Assembly (NCBI RefSeq): GCF_001889065.1
Contig: NZ_LWHB01000006.1
Coordinates: forward strand, 1-14,273
DNA from: Suttonella ornithocola
GTDB lineage: Bacteria > Pseudomonadota > Gammaproteobacteria > Cardiobacteriales > Cardiobacteriaceae
Direction: 5' to 3'
DNA: 14,273 nucleotides
Shown piece by piece: positions 5,975 to 13,708 of this stretch. A program made the position numbers and the translations under genes. The notes under the pieces were generated by a model. It did no database searches, was not told where the DNA came from, and saw only the letters and a program-made list of their open reading frames with translations. Numbering within the stretch: position 1 is the first letter of the stretch; each line of letters opens with the position of its first letter.

Positions 5975-6376
5975 CTCTCTGTGAGGGAAATAAAAATCTT
6001 AATCATCCTGATATTGGTTAGGATGCGAACGCATTTTTGCATAAGTTAAAAAAAGTTTCATTGCGAAACGGTAAAAATATATAGATACTCGTATCTCACA
6101 GTCATACAGAGAGATATTTATCTTCAAACCTTTATATGAAAGATGATAATAATTTATTGCCATAGCAAATACTAAAGTGGATAATACCAATTTCCCTTGC
6201 TTTTCTTTTTTGTAGAAATTTATTTAGCTATAGACAAATTGTAAAGATTATTTTTTGTTTTCTTCTAAAATAGAAAGGTATTATTGGGCTGTTATTTTGT
6301 ATCCCTTTTGAGTTTTATTTTTATATAAATCAATGGCGTTTTCTTAAATAAGATTATTTTCCAAATGGACATATCA
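5975..6376. promoter_or_regulatory. Divergent intergenic region between hvfA and the solute-binding protein gene
   Basis: About 400 AT-rich bases hold no supported gene. On the minus side lie the hvfA ribosome-binding site (5975-5980), an inverted repeat CATCCT-N10-AGGATG (6004-6025) and a second one, AGATAC-N2-GTATCT (6083-6096). ATCTCTCTGT (5973-5982) covers the hvfA ribosome-binding site and is exactly complementary to ACAGAGAGAT at 6106-6115. I found no convincing sigma70 promoter for hvfA. For the plus side, TTGTTT (6255-6260), an 18-bp spacer and TATTAT (6279-6284) form a weak candidate promoter. Confidence 0.4.
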
Positions 6377-7162
6377 ATGAAAAAATACTGGATATTATTT
6401 TTTAGCGCTATGCTAGCGTTTAATACTAATGCAATCGCACAAACACAAGATAAAACCTATGTGGTAGGAACTGTTAGCTCTGCCCCACCTTTTATGATTA
6501 CTGGCGATAACCGACAAGCAGATGGTTTTAGCACGGATATTTTAAAAGCAATTGCGGAAAAAGAGCACTTAAAACTCTCTTTTGTGATTACAAAATGGGA
6601 AGGGCGATTAGAGAAATTAGATAATGGCGAACACGATATTCTTTCAACGGTTATTGTTACGCCAGACAGAAAAGCTAAATATGATTTAACCATTCCTTAT
6701 GCAGATTCTCGTTTTATGGGGTTACTTAAAGAAAATCCTCAGAATACACCTTCTCGTTATAGTAATTTTGCAGAGGCGGTTGATAGAAGTCAAACATTTA
6801 TAACAGAGGCGGGCGCTGCAACCGAACCTCTATTAAAAAACATTGTAGAGAAAAAAGGAAGCGGAGAAGCTATGCTGACAGGTAGTACTTTTCTTACAGT
6901 AAAAGCAGTTGCTACTGGCCAAGCAGACATGGGGTATAGTGTTGGAAAAGCTTATCAGTATTATATTAATATTCATCCAGTAGGTAAGGAACAACATCTT
7001 TATGGCGTTACTGATCCTGATTCTCCAACGATTGAGTTTACTTTTGGGCTTAAAAAAGGTCGTAATGATAACTTGTTAAATACGCTTAATAAAGGAATTC
7101 AAGAAATTAAAGCAGACGGCACCTATGATGCCATTTATAAAAAGTGGTTTGGTGAAGGTTAA
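6377..7162 (+). CDS. Periplasmic solute-binding protein, family 3 (amino-acid ABC transporter type)
   Basis: This 261-residue protein has a signal peptide (MKKYWILFFSAMLAFNTNAIA, cleavage before QTQDK). The SBP_bac_3 domain begins YVVGTVSSAPPFMITGDNRQADGFSTDILKAIAEK, the family's G-----PPF------G---G--VD-L--IA pattern. It continues with the WEGRLEKLDNGEHDILSTVIVTPDRKAKYDLTIPY segment and ends with the usual LN-GI-EIKADGTYD-IYKKWFG helix. Such proteins deliver polar amino acids or similar small ligands to an ABC permease; the ligand cannot be told from sequence. No lipobox was seen, so it is probably soluble in the periplasm. I prefer the ATG at 6377, with TGGA about eight bases upstream and a clean signal peptide, over the ATG at 6365, which would add four residues. 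No permease or ATPase gene is nearby, so it is an orphan. It diverges from the hvf operon. Confidence 0.88.
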   Translation: MKKYWILFFSAMLAFNTNAIAQTQDKTYVVGTVSSAPPFMITGDNRQADGFSTDILKAIAEKEHLKLSFVITKWEGRLEKLDNGEHDILSTVIVTPDRKAKYDLTIPYADSRFMGLLKENPQNTPSRYSNFAEAVDRSQTFITEAGAATEPLLKNIVEKKGSGEAMLTGSTFLTVKAVATGQADMGYSVGKAYQYYINIHPVGKEQHLYGVTDPDSPTIEFTFGLKKGRNDNLLNTLNKGIQEIKADGTYDAIYKKWFGEG

Positions 7163-7262
7163 TTTAATTATATAAATATTTGTTGTGAAAGATAAATTAT
7201 TTTATTTTTGATGCTGAGTTTTATCTTCTGTGTTTTTTATAAGATAGTTTATAGAATGTATA

Positions 7263-7296
7263 AATAATGATTAGCTTTAAAGCATTATTCTTTTTA
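7263..7296 (+). terminator. Weak AU-rich terminator after the solute-binding protein gene
   Basis: AATAATG (7263-7269) pairs perfectly with CATTATT (7283-7289), and CTTTTTAT follows. The loop contains the perfect palindrome GCTTTAAAGC (7274-7283), offering a competing fold. The stem is AT-rich, so efficiency is doubtful. Nothing else explains how the transcript of the solute-binding gene ends before dnaB. Confidence 0.4.
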
Positions 7297-7309
7297 TATT
7301 CTTGCTCGT

Positions 7310-7339
7310 TATAATGATCCCTTATCGTATTAAGGGATC
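7310..7339 (+). promoter_or_regulatory. dnaB promoter -10 box and overlapping palindrome
   Basis: A perfect TATAAT stands at 7310-7315 with no good -35 box at the normal distance. It abuts a perfect 9-bp inverted repeat, GATCCCTTA (7316-7324) and TAAGGGATC (7331-7339), with a 6-nt loop, ending nine bases before the dnaB ATG. The 3' arm carries AAGGGA, the only Shine-Dalgarno-like sequence for dnaB (11-base spacer). It may be an operator across the transcription start or an RNA hairpin masking the ribosome-binding site. Confidence 0.5.
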
Positions 7340-7348
7340 TATTTTATT

Positions 7349-8719
7349 ATGAGCGATTATGATGCGGTTAGCCGTGTTAAAGAACCCCCTAAATCTTCTG
7401 AAGCAGAACAGGCCGTCATAGGCGCATTGTTGCTAGATAATGAGGCGTGGAACCATGTTTCTGAGCTAGTATCGGCAGAAGATTTTTTCTATCAAAATAA
7501 TCGAATTATTTTTCAAACCCTTGCTGAGCAAGCAGAGCTTGGTGAACCTTTTGATATTTTGACGATTACCAACCGTCTGCGCGAGAAAAATCAGCTAGAT
7601 AAAATTGGCGATCCGAATTATTTACGCGCTTTAGCAATGGAAACGCCAACGGTAACCAATGCGATTGCTTATGCGCGGATTATTCGTGAGCAAAGTATCA
7701 AACGGCGCTTAATTAGTGCGGCAGGAGATATTGCCAACAGTGCTTATTTTCCCGAAGGACGAGATGCGCGAACGATATTAGATGATGCTGAGCGGAAGGT
7801 GTTCGCGATTGCAGAAACGTATCAGAATAATACGCGTGAAGGCTTAATTCCGGTTCAAAATGTAGCAGCGGAAACGTTGCAATATATTCGTGAATTATCT
7901 GAACGAGATAGTGATATAACAGGTATTTCAACGGGTTTAAAAGATTTAGACAAAATGACCGCTGGCTTGCAGCGCGGAGATTTGATTATTGTCGCTGGTC
8001 GTCCTTCTATGGGAAAAACAGCTTTCTCTCTTAATTTAGCGCAAAATGTGGCGTTAGGGACAAAGCTACCTGTTGCGATTTTTTCTTTGGAAATGCCTGC
8101 ACGTTCGTTGGTGATGCGGATGATTTCTTCTTTGGGGCAAGTGCATCAAGAAAAGTTACGGCGGGGGCAATTAGATGCCTCTGAAGTGCCGAATATGAAT
8201 TTAGCGGTTACTCAGCTTAAAACTGCGCCAATTTTTATTGATGATACGTCAACGCTATCGGTCACAGATTTACGAGCGCGAGTTCGTCGTTTAAAAAGGG
8301 AACGTGGCGATTTGGGCTTGGTATTGATTGATTATTTGCAATTGATGCAAATGCCTGAAGGGGATAATCGCGCGACGCAGATTGGGGATTTATCGCGTGC
8401 CTTGAAATTATTAGCTAAAGAGGTTAACACGCCAGTGATTGCGCTTTCTCAGCTTAATCGGGGCTTAGAAAACCGAACGGATAAGCGTCCTATTATGTCA
8501 GATATTCGGGAATCGGGCGCTATCGAACAAGATGCGGATATTATTATGTTTGTGTATCGCGATGAGGTTTATAACAAGGAAAGTCCCGATAGAGGAAAAG
8601 CGGAAATTATTATTGGCAAGCAAAGGAATGGTCCAATTGGCACCGTTTATTTAGCATTCCGTGGAGAATATACGCTATTTGATAATCTAGCTTATGGCGA
8701 ACCACCAGAGGATTATTAG
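7349..8719 (+). CDS. dnaB: Replicative DNA helicase DnaB
   Basis: This 456-residue hexameric 5'-3' helicase drives the replication fork; E. coli DnaB has about 471. The N-terminal domain (residues about 15-120) starts SSEAEQAVIGALLLDNEAW, the usual DnaB opening. The RecA-like motor holds Walker A at 217-224 (GRPSMGKT), the FSLEMP segment, Walker B LVLIDY (Asp328), SQLNRGLENR and the arginine-finger region DIRESGAIEQDAD, ending KQRNGPIGTV-L-F. No intein or insertion interrupts the P-loop or the Walker B motif. The ATG lacks a close Shine-Dalgarno; the nearest is AAGGGA 11 bases upstream inside a palindrome. It heads a co-directional group with alr two bases downstream. It lies about 5.9 kb from rplI, its common gammaproteobacterial neighbour. 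Confidence 0.98.
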   Translation: MSDYDAVSRVKEPPKSSEAEQAVIGALLLDNEAWNHVSELVSAEDFFYQNNRIIFQTLAEQAELGEPFDILTITNRLREKNQLDKIGDPNYLRALAMETPTVTNAIAYARIIREQSIKRRLISAAGDIANSAYFPEGRDARTILDDAERKVFAIAETYQNNTREGLIPVQNVAAETLQYIRELSERDSDITGISTGLKDLDKMTAGLQRGDLIIVAGRPSMGKTAFSLNLAQNVALGTKLPVAIFSLEMPARSLVMRMISSLGQVHQEKLRRGQLDASEVPNMNLAVTQLKTAPIFIDDTSTLSVTDLRARVRRLKRERGDLGLVLIDYLQLMQMPEGDNRATQIGDLSRALKLLAKEVNTPVIALSQLNRGLENRTDKRPIMSDIRESGAIEQDADIIMFVYRDEVYNKESPDRGKAEIIIGKQRNGPIGTVYLAFRGEYTLFDNLAYGEPPEDY

Positions 8720-8721
8720 GT

Positions 8722-9783
8722 ATGCGTCCGTTAAAAAAGGTGATTAATCTCGCAGCGCTTAAACACAATTGGTCAAGTTTGGCAGCAGCAAGTGGAACGG
8801 CGGAAATGGTAGCTGTGGTAAAAGCCAATGCTTATGGTCATGATGTTAAGACGGTTGCAACAGCATTAATGCCAAAAATGTATGCAGTTGCAAGCATTGA
8901 AGAGGCTTTGGCATTACGAGAATTGGGGGTAAAAACGCCCGTTATGTTGTTAGAAGGAGTGTTTACGGCGGACGAGCTTTCTGTATGTGCGGCTCAAGGT
9001 TTTCAACCAGTGATTCATAATGCAGAGCAACTCTCTTGGCTAAAAACTTTGATAATGCCTTTAAAGGCGTGGGTGAAAATTGATAGTGGGATGCATCGGT
9101 TGGGTTTTCCTGCTGAGCAATCTTCAATTTCCCAAACAAGCGCATTACCGCATATTGAGTGGCAAGGGATTGTGAGCCATTTTGCTTGTGCGGATGAACC
9201 TGATTTAACGTATGCTCAGCAGCAATTAGCAGCATTAAATGCGCTTTCTTTACCTCCTCATTGGCAGCGTTCGTTTGCTAATTCAGCAGCCATTTTTAGT
9301 CTGCCGGATGCGCGAGCAGAATGGACGCGTCCGGGAGTTTTACTGTATGGTTTGTCGCCTTTTCCTAATCAAACGGCAGCAGATTTAGGTTTACAAGCGG
9401 TAATGACGTTAGAAACGCAAATTTTAGCGATTCGTTATATCAAACGAGGGGAAAATGCGGGATATGGACAAGGGTTTCAAGCGAAAGAAGATGGCTATCT
9501 TGCCACGATTGCCTTGGGCTATGGTGACGGCTTTAATCGTAGTATTGAAAGCGGAAAGGTTCATGTTCGAATTGGCGAAAATGTTTATCCATTGGTGGGA
9601 CGGATTGCAATGGATATGAGTTTGGTTTGGTTAGGAAAGCATGTTTTTTCTGTAGGAGAGCGCGTCGTTATTTTTGGAGAGGAGTATCCCGCTGAAAAGC
9701 TTGCTCAGCAAGCCAATACGATTCCTTATACGTTGACGACGATGTTGACGCCGCGCGTTCGATTAGAGGTCATCAATGGCTAA
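8722..9783 (+). CDS. alr: Alanine racemase (PLP-dependent)
   Basis: This 353-residue enzyme interconverts L- and D-alanine, supplying D-Ala for peptidoglycan. Lys34 in AVVKANAYGHD is the PLP Schiff-base lysine. Tyr267 in ALGYGDGFNR is the second catalytic base. VKIDSGMHRLG, the FANSAAIF segment and TRPGVLLYGLSP are further Alr hallmarks. The C-terminal beta domain includes VGRIAMDMS and ends with LTPRVRL. Length is typical. The ATG lies two bases after the dnaB stop, with AGAGG about ten bases upstream inside the dnaB end. Its last eight bases overlap the start of radA. This arrangement favours co-transcription with dnaB and radA. The gene could equally be named dadX if a second racemase existed elsewhere, but no catabolic dadA neighbour is seen. 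Confidence 0.96.
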   Translation: MRPLKKVINLAALKHNWSSLAAASGTAEMVAVVKANAYGHDVKTVATALMPKMYAVASIEEALALRELGVKTPVMLLEGVFTADELSVCAAQGFQPVIHNAEQLSWLKTLIMPLKAWVKIDSGMHRLGFPAEQSSISQTSALPHIEWQGIVSHFACADEPDLTYAQQQLAALNALSLPPHWQRSFANSAAIFSLPDARAEWTRPGVLLYGLSPFPNQTAADLGLQAVMTLETQILAIRYIKRGENAGYGQGFQAKEDGYLATIALGYGDGFNRSIESGKVHVRIGENVYPLVGRIAMDMSLVWLGKHVFSVGERVVIFGEEYPAEKLAQQANTIPYTLTTMLTPRVRLEVING

Positions 9784-11161
9784 AGCAAAAACGCAATTTG
9801 TTTGTCAGAGTTGTGGGGCTACTTATCCAAAATGGCAGGGAAAATGTAATGACTGTGGAGAGTGGAATACGCTAGAAGAGGAACTGCTTGTCACTGAAAA
9901 ACCGCGTGGGTTAACAGGTGGTGCGCGTAGTGGATATGCCGGTGTTGCGGCTGGACAGGTGCAAACGCTTGACCAAGTCGAGCTGTTTCAAGATACGGTT
10001 ATTCCCAGTGGGATTAGTGAATTTGATCGTGTTTTGGGTGGAGGCTTAGTTCGTGGCAGTGTGGTGTTAATTGGGGGCGATCCCGGTATTGGTAAATCCA
10101 CATTGTTATTGCAAACGGTGCATCATTTGGCACATTCGGTTGCGTGCTTATATGTTAGCGGCGAAGAATCGCCACGCCAAATTGGCTTGCGTGCAGAGCG
10201 CTTGGGGCTAGTGCGCGAAAAAATCCGGCTGTATAGCGAGACGCAAATTGAAAAAATTCTTGCAACCGCAGAGGCGGAAGCGCCACAGGTATTGGTAGTT
10301 GACTCTATTCAAACCTTGTATTCGGATGCGCTATCTGCTGCACCTGGTGCCGTGAGTCAATTAAGAGAAACCGCTGCGCAGTTAGTACGATTTGCAAAAA
10401 CAACGGGCACCACCGTTTTTCTGATTGGGCATGTGACAAAAGAAGGCGCGATTGCAGGTCCACGTGTCTTAGAACATATGGTGGATACGGTTCTGTATTT
10501 TGAAAGCGAAGCCGGTAGTCGTTATCGGATGTTACGCGCCGTTAAAAACCGCTTTGGACCTGTCAATGAATTGGGAATGTTTGCCATGCTAGAGGTGGGG
10601 CTTAAACCTGTGAGTAATCCCAGTGCAATCTTTTTATCTCGCCCAGATGGCAATCAACCCGGTAGTGCGGTTTTTCCCGTTTGGGAGGGCAGCCGTGCTT
10701 TATTGGTAGAGGTTCAGGCATTAGCGGACGGCAATGGCGGAGGCAGCTATGCACGGCGCGTAACGCAAGGTTTCGATAGCGGACGATTAGCAATGTTATT
10801 AGCGGTTTTACATCGGCATGGCGGGATTTCCATGCATGATATGGATGTTTATGTCAATGTTGTTGGCGGCTTAAAAATTAGCGAAACCGCTTCGGACTTA
10901 GCGGTGCTTGCAGCGGCGGTTAGTAGTTTGCGTGGTGTTGCTATTCCTCCCGATACTGTTATTATTGGTGAAATAGGGCTAGCAGGTGAACTGCGTCCTG
11001 TTGCAAATGGTGAGGCAAGAATTAAAGCGGCAGAGCAGCATGGCTTTAAGCGAATCATTTTGCCTCAAGCAAACGCGCCAAGAAAGAAAGCTGGTAAATT
11101 AACCATTTATTCGGCCAATACACTTTCTGAAGCACTTGAACAACTTAAAGAAATGGAATAA
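9776..11161 (+). CDS. radA: DNA repair protein RadA (branch-migration ATPase)
   Basis: This 461-residue RadA acts in recombinational repair, extending RecA-made intermediates. A zinc finger has Cys10, Cys13, Cys24 and Cys27 (FVCQSCGATYPKWQGKCNDC). The RecA-like ATPase has Walker A at 100-109 (GGDPGIGKST), Walker B VLVVDSIQT and the RadA-specific KNRFG motif at 257-261. The C-terminal Lon-protease-like domain (from about residue 290, GSRALLVEVQAL) includes the YVNVVGGLKISETASDLAV block, the inactive Lon-like fold typical of RadA. Length agrees with the family (about 455-460). The start overlaps the alr end by eight bases in another frame. Double TAA stops end the gene five bases before galU. 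Confidence 0.98.
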   Translation: MAKAKTQFVCQSCGATYPKWQGKCNDCGEWNTLEEELLVTEKPRGLTGGARSGYAGVAAGQVQTLDQVELFQDTVIPSGISEFDRVLGGGLVRGSVVLIGGDPGIGKSTLLLQTVHHLAHSVACLYVSGEESPRQIGLRAERLGLVREKIRLYSETQIEKILATAEAEAPQVLVVDSIQTLYSDALSAAPGAVSQLRETAAQLVRFAKTTGTTVFLIGHVTKEGAIAGPRVLEHMVDTVLYFESEAGSRYRMLRAVKNRFGPVNELGMFAMLEVGLKPVSNPSAIFLSRPDGNQPGSAVFPVWEGSRALLVEVQALADGNGGGSYARRVTQGFDSGRLAMLLAVLHRHGGISMHDMDVYVNVVGGLKISETASDLAVLAAAVSSLRGVAIPPDTVIIGEIGLAGELRPVANGEARIKAAEQHGFKRIILPQANAPRKKAGKLTIYSANTLSEALEQLKEME

Positions 11162-11166
11162 TAACG

Positions 11167-12048
11167 ATGACAGAAAAAGTAAATCTTGCGGTCTTTCCGG
11201 TCGCTGGCTTTGGGACACGTTTTCTTCCTGCAACCAAATCCACACCAAAAGAGATGTTACCTATTGTGGATAAACCGCTGATTCAATATGCGGTTGAAGA
11301 AGCTTATGACGCAGGCATCCGGAATATGGTTTTTGTGACCGGACGAAATAAATGGTCAATTACTGAGCATTATGATATTGCTTATGAGCTAGAAAACGAA
11401 CTCAATTTACGCGGTAAAAAAGAATTTATTGAAGTGGTCAGCCGTATTAAGCCTAAAGATATGAGCGTCATGTTTATTCGCCAAGAAATGGCAATGGGTT
11501 TAGGACATGCGGTTCTTTGTGCAGAACCTATTGTTCGTGATCATCCTTGTGCCATTTTATTGGCAGATGACTTGATTACCAATCCTAACGGCGCACCAGT
11601 CATGAAGCAAATGGTGGATTTGTTTGAAAAGCATCAGCAAGGAATTATCGGTGTTCAAGCTGTCCCACATGAACATACGCACCGCTACGGCATTATTACC
11701 GAAGGCGCAAAACTCGATGAGCGCACTAGCACCATTGAAGGCATTGTGGAAAAACCCAAAGCAGAAGAAGCACCTTCAAATTTAGCAGCCATTGGGCGCT
11801 ATATCTTGCCAGGACAAATTATGTCTATCCTAAAAAATACCACACTGGGCGCGGGGGGCGAAATACAGCTCACCGATGCTATTCAGAAACTGATAAAAGA
11901 AAAAGTATTACTCGCGTATCGCTTTGAAGGGAAGCGCTATGATTGTGGCGATAAACTTGGCTATTTAGAAGCGAATGTTGAAATGGGCTTGCTGCATCCA
12001 CAATTAGGTGAAGCCTTTAGAGATTACCTTCAAAATTTAGAATTATAA
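11167..12048 (+). CDS. galU: UTP--glucose-1-phosphate uridylyltransferase (UDP-glucose pyrophosphorylase)
   Basis: This 293-residue GalU makes UDP-glucose from UTP and glucose-1-phosphate for cell-surface glycans and galactose metabolism. The nucleotide-binding signature is at residues about 10-37 (FPVAGFGTRFLPATKSTPKEMLPIVDKPLI). Other family blocks are FVTGRNKWSITEHYD, the metal/sugar-site ILLADDLI, IVEKPKAEEAPSN-AAIGRYILP and GGEIQLTDAI, with RYDCGDKLGY near the end. Length and order are typical. It is the last gene of the dnaB-alr-radA-galU run, five bases after radA, with only a weak Shine-Dalgarno (GGA, about ten bases upstream). Its link to replication/repair genes looks positional rather than functional. 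A strong hairpin terminator follows eight bases after the stop. Confidence 0.97.
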   Translation: MTEKVNLAVFPVAGFGTRFLPATKSTPKEMLPIVDKPLIQYAVEEAYDAGIRNMVFVTGRNKWSITEHYDIAYELENELNLRGKKEFIEVVSRIKPKDMSVMFIRQEMAMGLGHAVLCAEPIVRDHPCAILLADDLITNPNGAPVMKQMVDLFEKHQQGIIGVQAVPHEHTHRYGIITEGAKLDERTSTIEGIVEKPKAEEAPSNLAAIGRYILPGQIMSILKNTTLGAGGEIQLTDAIQKLIKEKVLLAYRFEGKRYDCGDKLGYLEANVEMGLLHPQLGEAFRDYLQNLEL

Positions 12049-12055
12049 AGATAAG

Positions 12056-12081
12056 AAAAGCGCTCTAAAGAGCGCTTTTTT
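12056..12081. terminator. Bidirectional intrinsic terminator between galU and the antiporter gene
   Basis: A perfect 10-bp stem (AAAAGCGCTC at 12056-12065 with its complement at 12070-12079) has a 4-nt TAAA loop. A T-run follows on the plus strand and TTTTCTT on the minus strand. It lies 7 bp after the galU stop and 19 bp past the end of the convergent antiporter gene, so it can serve both. Confidence 0.9.
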
Positions 12082-12100
12082 CATTGTAGTAATGATGGTC

Positions 12101-13495
12101 TTACAGCGCCATTGCCGCAATCCAGCCGGTAATAATTAATGGAATATTGTAATGTAAGAAAGTAGGGATAACACTATCGCGAATATGATCGTGTTGTCCG
12201 TCGGCATTTAAGCCCATCGTTGGTCCTAAAGTTGAGTCCGAAGCAGGCGAACCAGCATCGCCAAGCGCACCCGCCGTTCCAATAATGGCAACTGTTGCTA
12301 GCGGAGAAAAACCAAGTTGTTGGCAAAGCGGTACATAAATCACAATAATAATCGGAAGGGTAGAAAAAGAACTACCGATTCCCATGGTAATCAAAAGCCC
12401 GACGCATAGCATCGTTAATGCGGCTAGTCCTTTGCTGTTTCCAAATGCCAAAGCGCTATGATTGACCAAGGTTTCAATACCACCAGTCATTTTCATCACT
12501 TCTGCAAAGCCATTAGCCGCAATCATGATAAAGCCAATCATACTCATCATACGGATGCCGTCATTAAAAATCGCATCTGCTTTGCTCCAATGAATCACGC
12601 GCGTTGCCATAAATAAAGTAAAACCAATCAATGCCGCCAACATTAAAGAGTCTGTATAAATTTGGACTAAAAATGCAATAACTACAGTGGCGGTGGCAAT
12701 CCACCTATCGCGCTTTTTGGTCTGAGCTTGCTCTGGCATACCACCTTCAATTGGGCGGTCTTCATAATGGCGCGGTTTGCGATAGCTGATAAAAATAGCA
12801 ATACATAAACCAATAAACATTCCTAGCGCCGGAATGCCCATCGCCTGATAAATACTAAGATTATGCGTTTCTAAGCCTGCTTCCTGAATATTGGTGAGCA
12901 AAATATCGTTCAAATAAATTGCACCAAAGCCATAAGGCAAAAACATATAGGTACAAACCAAACCAAAAGTCAGTACACAGGCAATCATTCGTCTGTCTAT
13001 TTCAAGGCGATTCATCATCATGAGTAAAGGCGGAACAATTAACGGAATGAAAGCAATATGAATAGGAATCAGATTTTGGCTCATCATGCTCATTGCCAAA
13101 AGAATGAGCAAAATACTCCATTTAATACGAATACCTGCTTGCCCTGGACCCTCTTTAACACTTCCTGCTAAAAAGCGACACAAGGCTTGCGCCAAGCCAG
13201 AATAAGAAATTGCGACCGCAAATGCGCCTAAAACCGCGTAAGAAAGCGCCACCTTAGCGCCTTTACCGATACCTGACTCAAAAGTATTAGAAACATATTG
13301 TAGCTTCATGGCTAAAGTAGGGGTGGTGGCATCGCTATGGGCGAAATCTAGCAACGTTTGCGCGGGGATATCGGCAAGCAGACCGCCTACCATCGCGCTA
13401 ATAATCAAGCTCAATACCACATGAACGCGCATAAAAGAAAGTGCCAACATGAGTACGACTGCAATTAATACGGGGTTAGATAAGAGATCATTCAT
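12101..13495 (-). CDS. Na+/H+ antiporter family (NhaC-type) membrane transporter
   Basis: This is a polytopic inner-membrane protein of 464 residues from the preferred start, with about 11-12 hydrophobic segments. The N-terminal hydrophobic pair (LIAVVLMLALSFMRVHVVLSLIISAMVGGLLA) and the late signature GTAGALGDAGSPASDSTLGPTMGLN are typical of the Na+/H+ antiporter / YuiF-like family (an N-terminal antiporter-2 domain plus a NhaC-like domain). Some relatives are thought to carry amino acids, so the substrate is uncertain. A hydrophilic, basic loop (about residues 235-265, KPRHYEDRPIEGG, QTKKRDR) marks the middle. An upstream ATG at 13543 would add 16 residues (MYNLSSFSFSIS), but neither start has a good Shine-Dalgarno. 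I prefer 13495 because the protein then begins MNDLLSNPVLIAV, as relatives do. It stands alone on the minus strand next to an insertion sequence. Confidence 0.88.
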   Translation of the reverse strand: MNDLLSNPVLIAVVLMLALSFMRVHVVLSLIISAMVGGLLADIPAQTLLDFAHSDATTPTLAMKLQYVSNTFESGIGKGAKVALSYAVLGAFAVAISYSGLAQALCRFLAGSVKEGPGQAGIRIKWSILLILLAMSMMSQNLIPIHIAFIPLIVPPLLMMMNRLEIDRRMIACVLTFGLVCTYMFLPYGFGAIYLNDILLTNIQEAGLETHNLSIYQAMGIPALGMFIGLCIAIFISYRKPRHYEDRPIEGGMPEQAQTKKRDRWIATATVVIAFLVQIYTDSLMLAALIGFTLFMATRVIHWSKADAIFNDGIRMMSMIGFIMIAANGFAEVMKMTGGIETLVNHSALAFGNSKGLAALTMLCVGLLITMGIGSSFSTLPIIIVIYVPLCQQLGFSPLATVAIIGTAGALGDAGSPASDSTLGPTMGLNADGQHDHIRDSVIPTFLHYNIPLIITGWIAAMAL

Positions 13496-13543
13496 AAATA
13501 CTAATGAGGAAATAGAGAATGAGAAAGATGAAAGATTGTACAT

Positions 13544-13708
13544 ATTTTAAAGTAAAAAGTAGTGGTTTGAAAAGTATGCTGGACGATGACCCAATAATTT
13601 CAACAATAATAAAATATGTAAATTTCAATATATTGAGTTAATATTTTTTTACAGAAATTATAGTAATTTAAAATAGAAACAAGACTAAAAATAGCGGAAA
13701 CTAACAAA
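13544..13708. other. Intergenic region containing the left end of the IS
   Basis: This AT-rich stretch (about 165 bp) separates the antiporter start from the transposase start. The left boundary of the IS must lie here. A plausible site is near the TA at 13660-13675, but without the right end I cannot confirm the terminal inverted repeat or the TA target duplication. I see no convincing promoter on either strand. Confidence 0.3.

Noticed and set aside
5999..6190. A 63-codon minus-strand frame upstream of hvfA
   Set aside because: It needs a TTG start, its AT-rich composition looks random, it resembles no family, and it covers the inverted repeats of the hvfA leader.
7349..8719. Possible intein in dnaB
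   Set aside because: The P-loop and Walker B segments are continuous and total length is normal, so no intein is present.
13496..13543. N-terminal extension of the antiporter from the ATG at 13543
   Set aside because: The extra 16 residues are Ser/Phe-rich and unlike relatives, and no Shine-Dalgarno supports that start, although the chosen start has none either.
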